Under the pieces are notes generated by a model. That model did no database searches. It was given only the letters and a program-made list of their open reading frames with translations, and had not been told where the DNA came from. Positions 1 through 12,477 of a stretch of 64,000 bases of DNA are shown piece after piece. The stretch comes from Ecdyonurus torrentis (lineage: Eukaryota > Arthropoda > Insecta > Ephemeroptera > Heptageniidae): positions 21,951,912 through 22,015,911 of the forward strand of contig OX439132.1 in NCBI GenBank assembly GCA_949318235.1, in the 5' to 3' direction. A program made the position numbers and the translations under genes. Positions within the stretch are counted from its first letter, which is position 1; every line of letters starts with the position of its first letter.

Positions 1-1593
1 GAAGCATAAAAAAAGAGCAAATAATAATAAACTTTAAAATAAAAGTAATGAAAATTGCTAAAGAAATTAAAAGATGAGACAAAAAGATACTCAAGTTTTT
101 ATTCTCATTTCTTTTTAATCAAATAGCTGATTGCATGGCTTAATGAGATTGTATTGTTGTGAATGTACTGTCACTTTAACAATGGAAAATGTGGTATTGT
201 TGCGGTCAAACATGTGGTTTATCGAACACAACCAAGCTTGTATGCAGATGCACATGACGTTCACACTGCTTTCAATTATCTAGCCTTCTTTTTAACACAT
301 TAACGTTTTATAAGTCCAGATAATAAACAAGTTTAACTAATCGATAATTAATCTATTTCTCTTCATATAAATAGAAAATTTATATAAAAAAATCGTGGTA
401 ATAATAAAGCTATGATTTTTTAAAAACAATATTTGAAATAAAATTATTAAGAAAAGTTGTATTTTTCATACTCGTCTTTAAAAAATAACTGTTGATAAAA
501 ACAAATATTTCTCTACTTTTGGTACTTGGAAACAAAAGTTAAAATATAGATCATATGGAAACATAAAATATTCCAGAAAAGTAAGTTGATATAATCTCTA
601 TTTTGTAAATTACTTACCTACGATAGTAGCAAATATAAAAACGCCTATCAGGTAGCTAACTATGGTAAAAATGTATCTGAAACATAAATATAAAAAAATT
701 AGTATAATATTTCAATTGTACACTACAATCAGTGATAGTTTGAAATAAAATAGTTTTATTCAATGTTATGATAATAATTAGTTATCATTATTTTAATAAA
801 TGTGATATTTTAACATATAGATTAAAATGATAAAATCACCAAAAGCTTTCGAACAGTGACTTTTTGAGCTCCTTTGGTTAAAAAGGCTTGAAGGCTGTTC
901 GAAAACTTGAGGTTCACAATTATTTATATTGATCACGTGACCAGATGACGTCATCTCAATTTTTTTTAAGTGACTTACATCAGAACAGCCTCCAAACCCA
1001 ACCAAACTTGCGGGGCATTATTATTTTATATTTCTTTTCAGCTCATTTCTATTGTGTTTCACGTAGTTATTATTTTATAATTTTTTAATATATCAGTAAA
1101 GAAAAAAAATTATCAAAATTAACATGAATATACTTAAAATAATAATGTTAGATGATTCAAAACTTTTTTAATAATTAATTTTTATCTATGTGTATTATAT
1201 TAAAGGACTATTTTAACGGCAATTCTTCTAAACGCATTAAATTGATAATAATAAATCGTTAATAATATTCTACAAAAATTATAGTTTAGATTGGCATCGT
1301 TACCTGATCCGGAAAACTTGTGCTAAAAAATACAGCAAAAAATTAGGTTAATTTAAAATTCTATGGTGTTGAACTAATTTGAAGCGGAATTGCTTATTAT
1401 TAGTAGGCCATAACTATAACTGTGAATTGTTGTTGTTTTTTTAATAATTTTTGTATATATATTTTTTGCATCCGTATACAAGTTAGCTTTAAGTGTAAAT
1501 GTTATATTTAATTATTTAAAAAAAAATTACAATTAAATGAAACACAATAAAATGATTTGAAAAATATTTAAATTAATCACTGCAATTTTAATG
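1..1593. other. AT-rich non-coding stretch
   Basis: No exon with convincing splice signals is seen here. The only GC-richer patch is about 830-1010. It holds a short inverted pair (GGCTGTTC against GAACAGCC) and a perfect TGACGTCA palindrome at 946-953, so it may be a decayed short transposon. A 19-nt stretch near 1300-1320 has an AG before it and a GTAACG donor-like sequence after it on the minus strand, but this is too short to call an exon. Confidence 0.5.
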
Positions 1594-1753
1594 TTAGATC
1601 ATATATTTTTTTTCAAGATTTACTGACCCATTATTTGAGTTGAACTGAAGTAGACGAGATTTTAACCCACGTCTGGGTTGGGCTGGGGGACTGTTGTGAG
1701 GGCCACCACCTTGATTGCGGGAGGAAGTTGAACTAGAGCTGCCACCGTGTGCG
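1594..1753 (-). CDS. candidate coding exon, Gly/Ser/Pro-rich, unassigned
   Basis: On the minus strand an acceptor-like TATAG ends at 1754, with a perfect TACTAAC branch-point match about 30 nt upstream. The open frame from there is rich in Gly, Ser, Pro and Arg (it contains GGSSSSTSSRNQGGGPHNSP) and ends at a stop at 1594. An internal GTCAGT or GTAAAT could be a donor instead. GC content is well above the surroundings. It lies downstream of Cngl on the same strand and could be a C-terminal exon of that gene, but the intervening S6 and CNBD exons are missing, so the link is speculation. I do not recognise a family. Confidence 0.25.
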
Positions 1754-1934
1754 CTATACACCCATATACACCACCGAGAGTTAGTAATAATTAGTGAAGC
1801 CACAATGTGAAACTTTTATATTCCTGGATAATAATTATCTACTTTAACTTTGAACCCAGAAAAGTATTCTTTATCAATAGCAAATATTGTTATCATGATA
1901 TATATCTATATTTTTATAAATAACAATTTTTCAC

Positions 1935-1974
1935 TTTTTTTTTTTTCACTTTTTTTTTTTTTTTTTTTTTTTTT
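1935..1974. repeat. poly(T) tract pair, (T)nGC type
   Basis: Twelve Ts, then CAC, then 25 Ts followed by GC. This is one of several homopolymers in the window with the same 3' GC flank. Confidence 0.9.
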
Positions 1975-1976
1975 GC

Positions 1977-2934
1977 AAATATCTTAAAGTACAAATTGTA
2001 AGGGAAATTTTCAAGAACGTTTGTATGGAAAAAGCAATTTTTTTACATCGATATTTTATGAATGCAAATTTAATGTTATATACATCAAAATTTTTACATA
2101 TTATACCAAGCATATTCTGTATAAATCTTGATATATGCATACATATACAGTTATTTTATTTTTAATGGCTATTCAAAAATGCAGCCTTTCATTTTTTTTT
2201 TATTCTATTAATACTTATGAAAAAATTTCCGTTTCAATCTTTGAAAGCAATAGATTTAGGTATATGTAATTTCACTTTAATATTAAGTTTTATCATACAG
2301 TATGTATGGCTTTCACATAAACCTAGTAAAATATGTAAATCAGGAGTTAGTTGTGAATTCATGCAACGAGTTTGGGTATGAAATAATATTATGAAAGTTA
2401 TCAATTTAATTATAGAATGGGATGTGTATAACATGCAAAGAAAAATAAATAAATAATATAAAAACTTTTAGATTTTTTTTTTAAACTTGAACGTTCTACT
2501 TTTATAGTAAGTCAATTCAGTGATATTAAAAAAAAAAAAAAAAAAAAAGCAGCAACTGAAAGCTGACCTAACATAACAAATAATACTCAAGTCAAGTTTA
2601 AAAAATAAAGTATTACACATAACAAATTGCACTCTGTATTGTAAAGTATATAAAATTACATTGTTGTAGAATAAACTTGTCTACTCTCATATTTCTGCAT
2701 TAAGTTTACCAACTGAAAAATGTTTCAGATCATCCTATATAGCGTTAACTCATATTACATATAACAATATACAATCGTTACTTTTTTTTTGCCTCATGAA
2801 ATATACAAAAGCTTGAGTTAAGTAGTAACAATAATATGAGTATGAAGTATAGAACACAACATCCTTTATAAAACTTAGTAATTTAAGTTTGAATAAATGT
2901 GATTATATAATTTTTAAGTGGGAATGGGGGAAAA
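1977..2934. other. AT-rich non-coding stretch
   Basis: Low-complexity AT sequence with an A20 tract at about 2529-2549. No coding signal or recognisable repeat family was seen. Confidence 0.6.
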
Positions 2935-3046
2935 ACACGTATGTAAATATGTTTTCTTGCACCAAAAAATGTGCATTACATTTGAATAACCACATTTGAT
3001 CGTCATTTTAGTGTCAGAAAACAGGATTTACGAACAGCATTACTTT
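2935..3046 (+). mobile_element. MITE family D, copy 1
   Basis: Closely matches the copy at 39192-39315: both share an interior with GCATTACATTTGAATAACCA, TTGATCGTCATTTTAGT and an AAAACAGG..TTTA end followed by CGAAC. The left terminal repeat is more decayed (GTAAATATGTTTTCTTGCA against GTTCATAAACCCTG in copy 2). It is short, non-coding and non-autonomous. I cannot assign a transposase superfamily. Confidence 0.7.
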
Positions 3047-3295
3047 ATGTGATGAATTTCAAATAAGTTAACATTAATAAAAATGTTTAAATTACCAAAA
3101 ATATCGTGAATATTTGTTTAAATCACATTTAGAATTCAATATTTTAATTTTTAGATGTAGAATTAATATCACTTTTGAATATCTGGATACTCTTAATAGT
3201 TTCATCTTCAGAGAAATTAATAATTAAGATAAACTGGCTGCGCATTTAAAGGTCTGTACTTCAAGTAATTTTAAAGCCCTAAATATCAGCACCTT

Positions 3296-3607
3296 AGAGG
3301 CGTAGAAAACCTTGAACAAAAAACATGTCTAATATCCTAACATATCTAAATATGAACGTTGATTTGGCCGGAGTCATTAATTTCTACCTTATTTTCCATT
3401 CAAAAAATGGTAGCTGCGGGTTTGTGACGTCACAGCTCACTAGTTCAAGCGCGAGGAAACAGGCAAGCTGTGACGTCATAAAACCGCAGCTGCCAATTTG
3501 TAAATGGAAAATAATTTAGAAATCAATGGCTCCGGCCAAATTAGCGTTGACATTTAGTTACGTTTGGATATTAGACGTGTTTTTTGTTCAAGGTGTTCTA
3601 CGCCTTT
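3296..3607. mobile_element. MITE family C, foldback copy 1
   Basis: An almost complete palindrome about 310 bp long. The left end reads GAGGCGTAGAAAACCTTGAA. The reverse complement of the right end reads AAGGCGTAGAACACCTTGAA. The arms stay similar for roughly 140 bp, through a shared TGACGTCA near the centre (3425-3432 and 3471-3478). A shortened relative lies at 39013-39167. The length and the arms fit a non-autonomous foldback/MITE element. The open frame inside it is not a gene. Confidence 0.85.
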
Positions 3608-4072
3608 ATTGATTTGAATAGTATTTAATTAACAAAGTGCTCCACTACATGGTCTTGCAACACAGTGTCAGTGCATGGCTATTATTAGCACCGTGCATGC
3701 ACTCGTTCCACCAAACTTACATTTTTATGAATGTACAATTTTTCTTGCTCTTATATTTCTTAAGACATTATATATTTACATAATATTTGTATCATGGTGG
3801 AAACACAAATAAATAAATAAAACTTTGAGTTTTATATAAACAATATTATATGATAAGTATACTTAAAGTAGGTAGTTTAAAATGTAAAAATATTATAGAA
3901 GTTTCTTAAATGTACTCTAAAAATTTTAAGTTTGAGAAGTACTAGAATTAGAAATGTGCAAGTTGCACCACAGGGAAGTCCAAGATGTTTGCTCAGAGGT
4001 CAATGAAGGGTCACCACAAATTGGCGACCTTCCAAACTTCAAGCACTTGAGCAAAGATAAAAACTTAAGAGC
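3608..4072. other. AT-rich non-coding stretch
   Basis: No gene is seen. A GC-richer patch at 3955-4060 lies against the following CT array and reads open in two frames only because of the repeat. Confidence 0.5.

Positions 4073-4143
<71 letters not shown>
4073..4143. repeat. (CT)n microsatellite
   Basis: About 70 bp of uninterrupted CT dinucleotide, followed within 140 bp by A22 and A24 tracts (4179-4200 and 4281-4304). Confidence 0.97.
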
Positions 4144-4145
<2 letters not shown>

Positions 4146-4304
4146 TCAACGGCATGTTCAAGAATATTGATTATCCTAAAAAAAAAAAAAAAAAAAAAAA
4201 CTTCAAGTATTTTTTCTTCTATATGGACAGATTTTTTTTTATCAATGAAATTCTCCTTTCTTCTGGATACAAAATGTAACAAAAAAAAAAAAAAAAAAAA
4301 AAAA

Positions 4305-4685
4305 GTAGAGGACACTTGAGTTTGAACTTTTTTTTACTTCAAGTGGAATCAAATATAAAATTCAATCCAACCTCACTTTCTACCAGTGCTACTTATTTAA
4401 CAACCAAATAATGTCAATGCTATATTGTAATAAATAGCCATAGTATAATCTTTCATCGTCGTTTACTATCAAATTCTTATAAGCAACACAAAATATATTT
4501 AATAAAAATGTTGAAAAAGAAGTGTTTTAATATAAAATTTTATTTACGGAGAAACATCCATGTCTTATAACGTAATATTATAATATTAAATTGAAATATA
4601 AAACGATGCTGAATTTTTTCTGTAGAATCATGATGAATTAAATTATATAAACAAAAATGTTATTTATTTTTCTCTTTTTAAAAAT

Positions 4686-4719
<34 letters not shown>

Positions 4720-6175
4720 AACAAAAACAAAATTTAACTTTTTACCGTTGACAATTGTGTATCACTTTTTTTACAGTTTAAAGTACTTGAAAGTTTGTAT
4801 ATAATATGTGACAAGGGAATTTCACTTTTCTAACTATAGTGTATTGTATAAACACACACAAATGAGGGCCCTACAATACTTAAAAACAAAAAATTAAGAA
4901 TCTTTTGCAATTTTCCCAAACTTTTTTGAATGGGTATCATCAGTGTTGTGTATAAATTACCAGTTAACAATGATGTAATAGGCATTTTTCATGATAAAAA
5001 TTATTGGAATGTTTTTATTTGCTTCAAACACAGAAAAGTGTAACGAATATGATTTTTTTTACTATTTTTTTTTGGACCCGAAAATTTTTAATTTACAAAA
5101 CTGACACCCATTTTTACTAGATAAAAATATTTTACAACGTTAGCTAAGGTTCAGATTTTTTTTATTAAGTTACCACATGTATATTGTATTTAATGTTTTT
5201 TTAGTTGTGTTCTTATTATTTTATTTTTATTTTATTATTGTAATAATATGACAATACCAATGCTTTTATATATTATTATTTTACTATAAACTGCCAACTG
5301 TCAGTAAAATTATCGTACAGTGTCATCGGTGTAGTAGTTTTCTGAGGAGATAAAATTGGTTTAAAACAGAGTCCTCTGCAATGCTAAAGGATAAGAAAAT
5401 TAGATGTCAAATTTCTCTTCTCGCACTGCACTTTATTGAATAGTGCTCTCTACCAATAAATATTTTTATTTTACTTCCTAATTTCTGAGATCGATACTGC
5501 ATATTATAAAAATAAAGTGAGCAGTACAAGAGAATTAATGTAAATTTATACTGTCCAATATGAATAGAATATCATATTGTTTGCAAGAAGCAAGCAAAGC
5601 ACTTTTTTATTCAAATAAGAACAACTGCAACTTTAATAAAACATTTTTGTATTTTGTATTTTTTTTTTTAGGAAATATTACAAAAACTCAGTGTTTTTTT
5701 TTTTAGAAATCTATCTCCAATAAGTCAGCCAAAAATTTATTCTAAAAAATGCTATACAATATATTATAGAAAATCATTGTGCGATAATATTGAATATATT
5801 GGATTTTTATTATTATTTTACTTTTCAAATATGTGTTTTGTCACGTATTAAAAATATTTAAAAAATATTTTTTGTATACTTTTTTCCTCATTTTAGATTT
5901 ATACTCGAATATTTTGTGTTCATATAATTGTAAGCATTCCATTCTACTCTATTTATTTTATGCTTTAATGAATATTTCACACTTGTTTTAAGGGAAACTA
6001 TCACACAGTAGAATATCTACAGATTTTGAGTGTATATACATTGTTATTAAATTTAATATATATTTTAAAACTTATTATGATGTCACTGATAAAAATTGCA
6101 AGATAGGTCACTACCGCTTTACCACGCGAACCCACAAGTTATTCACTCATTGGAAGAATTTCAATGGTATATACA
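4305..6175. other. AT-rich non-coding stretch
   Basis: Contains a T28 tract followed by GC at 4689-4716 and many shorter poly(T) runs. No coding exon or repeat family was recognised. Confidence 0.6.
4689..4716. repeat. poly(T) tract, (T)nGC type
   Basis: 28 Ts followed by GC. Confidence 0.9.
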
Positions 6176-6484
6176 TAGGGTCTATGCATTCATGTTAAAG
6201 TCGACGCCATGTTGGATAACTCAATAACATGGGTGGCATAGGAAAATAAATCATTTTGCCAGTTTAAAAACACTATGATTGTGATATTTTCCAGAGCATT
6301 GATACTGTAAATATGTTGAATTAGTATCTCAAGTATGTGAGAAAAATAACATTAACAAAAGATTAACCAATTTCCCAAAGAACATTGGTTTAAACGAAGT
6401 TTGTCCTATGCTCAGCAATGTTATTCACTACTTCAGTATGGCCTCCAAGCGCATTAAATATGATGTCATACGGATACACCCGTT
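6176..6484 (+). mobile_element. MITE family B, copy 1
   Basis: Matches the copy at 51468-51768 along its whole ~300 bp with small gaps. Shared blocks include TTCATGTTAAAGTCGACG, AACATGGGTGGCATAGGAAA and TTTGTCCTATGCTCAGCAAT. The ends are weakly inverted: TAGGGTCTATGC on the left, and GGGTGTATCC when the right end is reverse-complemented. No coding capacity. Superfamily not determined. Confidence 0.8.
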
Positions 6485-7351
6485 AGACAAAGGCGGAAAG
6501 AAAAGTTAAACAGGCTTTTTTAGCCCAAAATACCAAGACAAATTCCGTGAGATTAACATTGGGACTATAAGCCTCAAACTCTCGTAATAGAACATTTTAT
6601 AAAGGTGACAACCCATAATCAGGAAAACCAAGATTTTGTTATGTCATAATGTAATATCCTATTCTGAATCGATTGATGAATGATTTTGTAATTGTGGAGT
6701 TTATAAAATATTTTAATTAATTTTGTAGAATCACAAAGTGACTGCACGGTTGGTAACTTTTTTTTGAGCATGCTAGCAAAATTTATCAACAGTGCTGCCA
6801 TACCATGATTTTCAAATATTAACTTAAAATACTTAAATAAGAAAAGCCCTCATCAATTCATCCAGGACAATTCTCTCTTTTAGAATTTGCAATATATTCA
6901 CCTTAAAAAAATTATGGTCTTCGTCATTATTATACATTTGGGTTCCTCTCGGACTAAATTACCACTATTCAGGAAATTAGGTCATTTTCAATCACTTTTC
7001 TAATCAGTTCATCGCCATTTTCTTGTATTGAATTTTTAGTTATAAATCGTTATTTTTTTTTTAAACGTAGCTTTTCATGTAAGTACCTAATTATATATCT
7101 TTGAGAAAACAACTTACACAATTGTTTTGTTTTCTTATAGAGTATTAAAAAAACTACGAGTAATTTTCAAAATTTTTAATTTTGAATGTTTGTTTGAAAT
7201 ATAATAAATGAAAACGAGATAGTGCAAGTATACGTCTGAGAGATAGATACGTGAGAAAAATCATGTAATGTGACGCGAGACAAAAGGTCAAGTTGGTCAT
7301 TGCTAAGGATGCTATAGTGAAAGGTCACACACGTATATAAATATATATATA

Positions 7352-7353
<2 letters not shown>
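6485..7353. other. AT-rich non-coding stretch
   Basis: No splice-supported exon. Short poly(T) runs only. Confidence 0.6.

Positions 7354-7420
<67 letters not shown>
7354..7420. repeat. (GA)n microsatellite
   Basis: 67 bp of pure GA dinucleotide, preceded by a short (TA)n. Confidence 0.97.
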
Positions 7421-7423
<3 letters not shown>

Positions 7424-8543
7424 CCTTTCCATTTAAACAAAAGTCAAAGTTTTACAAACAAACTTTGGGAGATTGCGTGAGCTTCACATCCTCGTAAATA
7501 AACCCTTTTGTATATCATACACGCAGTAGATTTCTAGGGATAATGTCAAGAGCAAGGAGAAGGAAAGTGATTTGTATTTAACAACTGCACATTTGAGAGC
7601 TGAGGGATAATTTTAATGTATTGTCTAATAATTTACGTAAAATTCGAACACTTCCTATACACTACGCTTCTCTCTTTCTCTCTCTCTTCCCTTTTTATAT
7701 CGTTCCATCAAAACTTTAAAAAGAAAGTTAATCGTAATATAGAGGTTTTCTGTTTTATCGATCTAAAGAAGTAAAATACATTTCCAACATTTCAAAAAAT
7801 TTCTTTAGAATCATATCATGACATAGCGTTGCTTTTTATATAAAGTGCATGAGGTATTTTTATATAAAATATTACTAAGGTAAGGTTCATAATATAATTT
7901 GAATCTAGAATGGAATTCGCAAAAGCATGCAAAGCAATAGTGTGTGTATGGTATTTCGCTCAAATAATTCTTTGCACTTTTTTTAATTTATATGATGAAA
8001 TTTTTTTTTTTTATATATAAATTATTAATTTATAAGCATATTATTCTACCAAAAATTTAGTCTCTCTCTCTCTCTCTCGTCTATTTTTTGTATTATTGTA
8101 TAATTTATAACCCTTTTGATATTTTAAGGAACTTACACTTGACAATTTAAGCCTGAAAATATAGCATTAAGCCAGGGCAGCTGTTTTTTAAAGTTTTATT
8201 TTGCTTAACAGAAACGTTATATACCCCATACAGCTTTAGAAACGAAGTGCAAGATGCAAGTGTACTTCCTTCATTTTCTTACAACTTAGCGCTTCTTCCA
8301 TTTATAACATAGTAGATATTATTTATATATAAAAATATATATACGAAATTAGAATATTTTATGGGGCTAATTATTAAATAATAATAAGTAAACAAATTTG
8401 ATAAATATTTGTCATTGATTAATTTTTGAAAACTTGAGTAACAAAATATTTGAGAAACGTAATGTGTTAATAAAAAAAATTGTATAATATACAAAAAAGC
8501 TATGAATATAAACGCATTATTTTGATGAAGCTTTGAGTTAAAA
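7421..8543. other. AT-rich non-coding stretch
   Basis: A short (CT)n lies at about 8061-8078. Otherwise non-coding with no recognisable repeat. Confidence 0.6.
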
Positions 8544-8732
8544 TTAGCGAGACGTAAAGAGAGGGCATTGTCCCATATTTAGACGTAGCACATTTGTGTT
8601 CGTGCGCAATGTGGCATCACTTTGAAGCAAGCGCTCGACTTTACTGTTGCCCGCGGCAGGTGCATGCGAGGCAAGCCTACCTCCCCATATAATATTCACG
8701 CCGTGATTGTCACAACTTGACTTCAAAACAAG
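8544..8732 (-). CDS. candidate coding exon, unassigned
   Basis: A strong minus-strand acceptor (pyrimidine tract then TTGTAG) ends at 8733. Only one frame stays open after it, and it continues to a stop at 8544. The ~60 codons use many CpG-containing codons and are GC-richer than the flanks. The reading includes WGGRLASHAPAAGNSKVERL, which I do not recognise. A donor-like GTAGGC after GGGGAG could cut the exon to about 52 nt. The start phase (0) does not fit the phase-2 end of the last Cngl exon, so a direct join is excluded. It could be a UTR exon, an alternative exon or chance. Confidence 0.25.
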   Translation of the reverse strand, partial: LVLKSSCDNHGVNIIWGGRLASHAPAAGNSKVERLLQSDATLRTNTNVLRLNMGQCPLFTSR

Positions 8733-9146
8733 CTACAAGAAAGGAAAATATTATATAATTTTTTAAGCCAACTTTATAGCCACTTAAAAAAAAAATATAT
8801 ATATATTTTTCCTGATATAAAATTTATTTAAATTATCGTATCTTCTTGTATTTGTTATCTAGCTTCAATACAGTTGACTAATTTATTGAATTATTTAAAA
8901 CTTCAAAGAGAATTTTGGTTGCGATTGAGTAAAAAAAAAAAAAGAAAAAAAAAGCATCTACTTGATCCAATTATAATATCAATGTCGATGTTTCTTTGTG
9001 TAAATAAGTTTTATATGGAATGTGAAGTAAAGGGTTTTTAAAGTTTATGAATTATATCGATTTAAATTTCTCACACATCAAACGAAATTTGTAAATGTAC
9101 AAGTGATGAAAAATAATTGCCATTGATTGAGTGATTCGGAGAGATT

Positions 9147-9149
<3 letters not shown>
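8733..9149. other. AT-rich non-coding stretch
   Basis: No gene signal. A short interrupted A-run lies near 8930-8955. Confidence 0.6.

Positions 9150-9198
<49 letters not shown>
9150..9198. repeat. (GA)n microsatellite
   Basis: About 48 bp of GA dinucleotide. Confidence 0.96.
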
Positions 9199-9200
<2 letters not shown>

Positions 9201-10523
9201 TTCAATACAGTATAAACTCTACAAGCTACAAGTATCAAGTAGTTAGGACACATGAAGTTAAGATCATTTTATATCAAGTGTAAAAAGTTACTCTTTGACC
9301 TACATTTTGTTGAAAGAGTTAATGACACGGGTATTTCATGCCTGCGGACACAGAAATTCGATCTATTTCACCGTGTAATATTGAAACGCAGAGTGTTTGC
9401 CTTGCACATTTCCAATTTCCTGATATAAACAATCTATAAGTTAGATATAAGTTTCATAAGGCTTAAAATCCTATTTGTTAACTTGTACATAATATGCAAT
9501 TGAAACACCAGCATTCATACTTTTTAATTGAATGTTTATCAATATTAAGATCATAATTTCCTTTGTGCGCTCTATGTCAATTAATAGCAAATAAAAATAA
9601 ATGCACCACGTTTCACTATTTATCTAAAACATAGTACAGTATCGGGCATAAATCACCGTTTTGAAGTGAGAATAAATAGTTTAAATATATAAGTTACTAA
9701 TTTTACATTCGTAAAATATAAGTAGTATCATTTGCTTATCAAATATTCTGCATATCCATATGTATGTGTGCTAAAGTTTTTGTAATTTTATATTAATATA
9801 TTTGTTTATAGATGGTGGGGAAATTATTTGGTTCTACATCTATTTGAACTAAAATAATTTCATTTAATAGAGAAAGTTAATTATAAATATTTTATACAAT
9901 ACTTCAGGGATGAGATTTCATTAAGTATTATAACTGAAAATTACTTTTATATTATAAGATAATTAAAATGGTTTAAAGTATAGAAATATATACTATAAAA
10001 TATTCACAAACATTAATGTATACATTTAAAAACGAATTTATATTATAAAAACCATTTATATCTATATACAATTTAATAATCCCACAAAGGGAGAATTTAT
10101 TGAAACGCGCGGCCATTAAAATTTATATATTACGATTTTCATATTTTAATAAACATATTAACAAAATATGAACATTTTCTCGTAACAAATCATAGTGTCT
10201 GTTTTGTAGCTAAATATAACAGATTTTATATGTTCACATTATTCAATGTTTTTTTAATGATTGCAAAAATTTTAGCAACAACAATATTAATTTTAAAAGT
10301 TGTTTTATTCTACTTTATGTTATAATATAGATTTATTGAGCAAGAAAGATTTTACAAACATAACAGTCAAAGTCACAAACAATGATGCAATTGCTGAAAA
10401 GGATAATTAAAAAGGCAAAGCCCATCGAGTTAAATATCCATAAATTTAAAATATCAAAATAAACAGAACATATAAATAAACGAAATTATACATTTTTTAG
10501 AAACATAGACGCTGACATTTCTT
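9199..10523. other. AT-rich non-coding stretch
   Basis: No coding exon seen. The last ~80 bp may be the 3' tail of the LINE interrupted by the MITE at 10524-10865. Confidence 0.5.
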
Positions 10524-10865
10524 TTAAGCCATAGACCACATAAAACAACATGTGATTTTTAATGAATAAACATGAACTGGGATATTTAAAACTGTTGATA
10601 ATTTTTACCAGAATGTTAATGTGGTCCCACGAGAGAGCGTGAAAATACTGCAAAGTATGCCATTTACGTGAAAATTCATGTTTATGACGTCAGAAACATG
10701 CAAAAATTAGTATGAAAATGTTGTGCGGGTTGCATAAATCAAATATTCTAATCACTGCTTCGGGGCTACTGTTGGGTTTTGAGACAAACTAATGTTATTT
10801 ATGTAAATCCCATCAATTGTTTTGTGATATAATTGCTTGTGTTTTTCTCTGCTCGATTCCTTTAA
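10524..10865 (-). mobile_element. MITE family A, copy 1, nested in a LINE
   Basis: About 340 bp flanked by TTAA on both sides (10524-10527 and 10862-10865). The terminal sequence next to TTAA is GCCATAGACC on one side and AGGAATCG on the other, an imperfect inverted repeat. The interior matches copies at 12144-12477 and 29885-30217 in the opposite orientation. Shared blocks include CATACTAATTTTTGC (reverse complement here) and a TGACGTCA at 10685-10692. TTAA target use is characteristic of piggyBac-type transposons, so a piggyBac-related MITE is a reasonable inference, though no transposase is present. Confidence 0.85.
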
Positions 10866-11082
10866 CATCACAGTTTAACTTATTGTAGAGACCAACGCTC
10901 TTAGGAAAGAAAGTATCATTATAATAGTTGGCGTTGATTCTAGGTACAATATACTCAGTATGGTCACTATTTTGCAATCTGGTAGATTTAGATCTAATAG
11001 CGACCCTGCTAGACGAGAAAACAGACAAATCAACTATGCCAAGTAGCAATACCTTTAACATGTGTATTTTTTTTTTAATCAT
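10862..11082 (-). pseudogene. LINE reverse-transcriptase C-terminal fragment
   Basis: The minus-strand frame contains EYIVPRINANYYNDTFFPKS followed by VGLYNKL. This is the pattern (VPR..xxYYxxSFFPxxxxxWNxL) seen at the extreme C-terminus of many invertebrate non-LTR (LINE) ORF2 proteins, just after the reverse-transcriptase thumb. The aromatic-rich block and length fit, but there is no catalytic domain, so the copy is 5'-truncated. Its 3' end is interrupted by MITE family A at a TTAA. The first ~20 residues from 11082 are probably flanking sequence read through. The clade is uncertain. Confidence 0.7.
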
Positions 11083-11859
11083 ATAACAATTATTTATACA
11101 ATAATACTGTAATAATATAATGTTAGTTTATTTAATTTACATATATATTATATTTTATATACACAATAGTTTTCATTTTTATTTTATTTTGCACATGAAT
11201 CATATAGGTCACATCCCACGCCTGCATTGCGCAAGTCGCCAAACTTTACTAACTTTTTTTTTTATTATTATTATTTTCTTTTCTATTTTTTTTTTTTTAA
11301 ATCTCTCTCTTTCCCTGTAACTTATGATGATATTTGCCAAGTTTACGTTAAAAAAAAGAGCAATGAAAAAAGGAAGCTTCACATCGTTGTTAGCGTTTTA
11401 GATCTATTGTAAGAATTAATTTTTTCTTGAAAAAAGAATTTAAATAAAGAGAGAAAAAGAAATTGTAATAAAATGTAAAGCTTATTCGCATACACAAAAA
11501 AATCTCTAGTCTTAAAACAAACCTTTTCGTTCTCATTTCATTGGACATAAAGATTATTATTATTATTATTAATATATATTTTCTATTGTAACCTTTGCAA
11601 TAGCAATTTTGGTTTTAAGGTCAAAAGTTTATAGCTGACAATTAACGTGAAATTGTTTAAGTTTTTGCTTAAATTATCACGTACTTTATAAATTTACTGT
11701 GTTGTGAGGTAGTGTATGTATATATACTGTACCTGTACCGCAAGGAAATGAAAAACTTTCACAACTATAGACTGAAATGCAACACTAAAATTGAAAGTTA
11801 TTCATTTCATTTCGATAGCTATATGAATCGAGATTGCAGGTGAAAATAAGAAGGATGCC
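11083..11859. other. AT-rich non-coding stretch
   Basis: Low-complexity T-rich segments at 11250-11310. No gene recognised. Confidence 0.6.
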
Positions 11860-11943
11860 GAGAGAGAGAGAGAAGGAGAGAGAGAGAGAGAGACAGACAG
11901 AGACAGAGACAGAGACAGAGACAGAGACAGACAGAGAGACAGA
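11860..11943. repeat. (GA)n with embedded (GACAGA)n
   Basis: A GA array that changes into about five tandem GACAGA hexamers, then back. This suggests expansion of a point-mutated unit. Confidence 0.9.
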
Positions 11944-12011
11944 ACAAGGGAGTGAGAGAAGGATACAGACAAATTGACAAAATTAACACTTAATGTGTAT
12001 AAATTTTATGC

Positions 12012-12037
12012 AAAAAAAAAAAAAAAAAAAAAAAAAA
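12012..12037. repeat. poly(A) tract, GC(A)nGT type
   Basis: 26 As preceded by GC and followed by GT. On the minus strand this reads as AC(T)nGC. Confidence 0.9.
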
Positions 12038-12143
12038 GTTGAAAATCAGCAGAATATAAAATATTATTATTTAAAAGGCTGAGATATTTGCAAACCATTA
12101 TTGCTATAGGTTATTTTATAAGTAAATAATTTATTATGTAATT

Positions 12144-12477
12144 TTAAAGGCATAGACAACATGAAAACATTAGTATTTATATCACAAAACACATGATGGG
12201 ACTTACATAAATAACATCAAAACCCAACTGTAGCGCAGTAGCAGTGATCAGAAAGTTTCAATTTATGCAACTCGCACAACATTTTCATACTAATTTTTGC
12301 CTGTTTTTGATGTCATAAACAGAAATATTCACGCAAATTGCATACTTTACAGTTTTTTTACGTTCACTTGTGGGGTCTTATTTACATTCTGATAAAAATT
12401 ATCATCAGTTATGTAGATCCCAATTTATGTTTAGTGATTAAAAAGAACGTGTTGTTTCATGTTTTCTATGTCTTTAA
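12144..12477 (+). mobile_element. MITE family A, copy 2
   Basis: 334 bp flanked by TTAA at 12144-12147 and 12474-12477. The inverted ends are AGGCATAGAC and (right, reverse complement) AGACATAGAA. It is colinear with the 29.9-kb copy through a shared interior (TATATCACAAAACAC, CATACTAATTTTTGC, GCAAATTGCATACTTTACAG). The CRE-like site is degenerate here (TGATGTCA). Short open frames inside it are not genes. Confidence 0.88.
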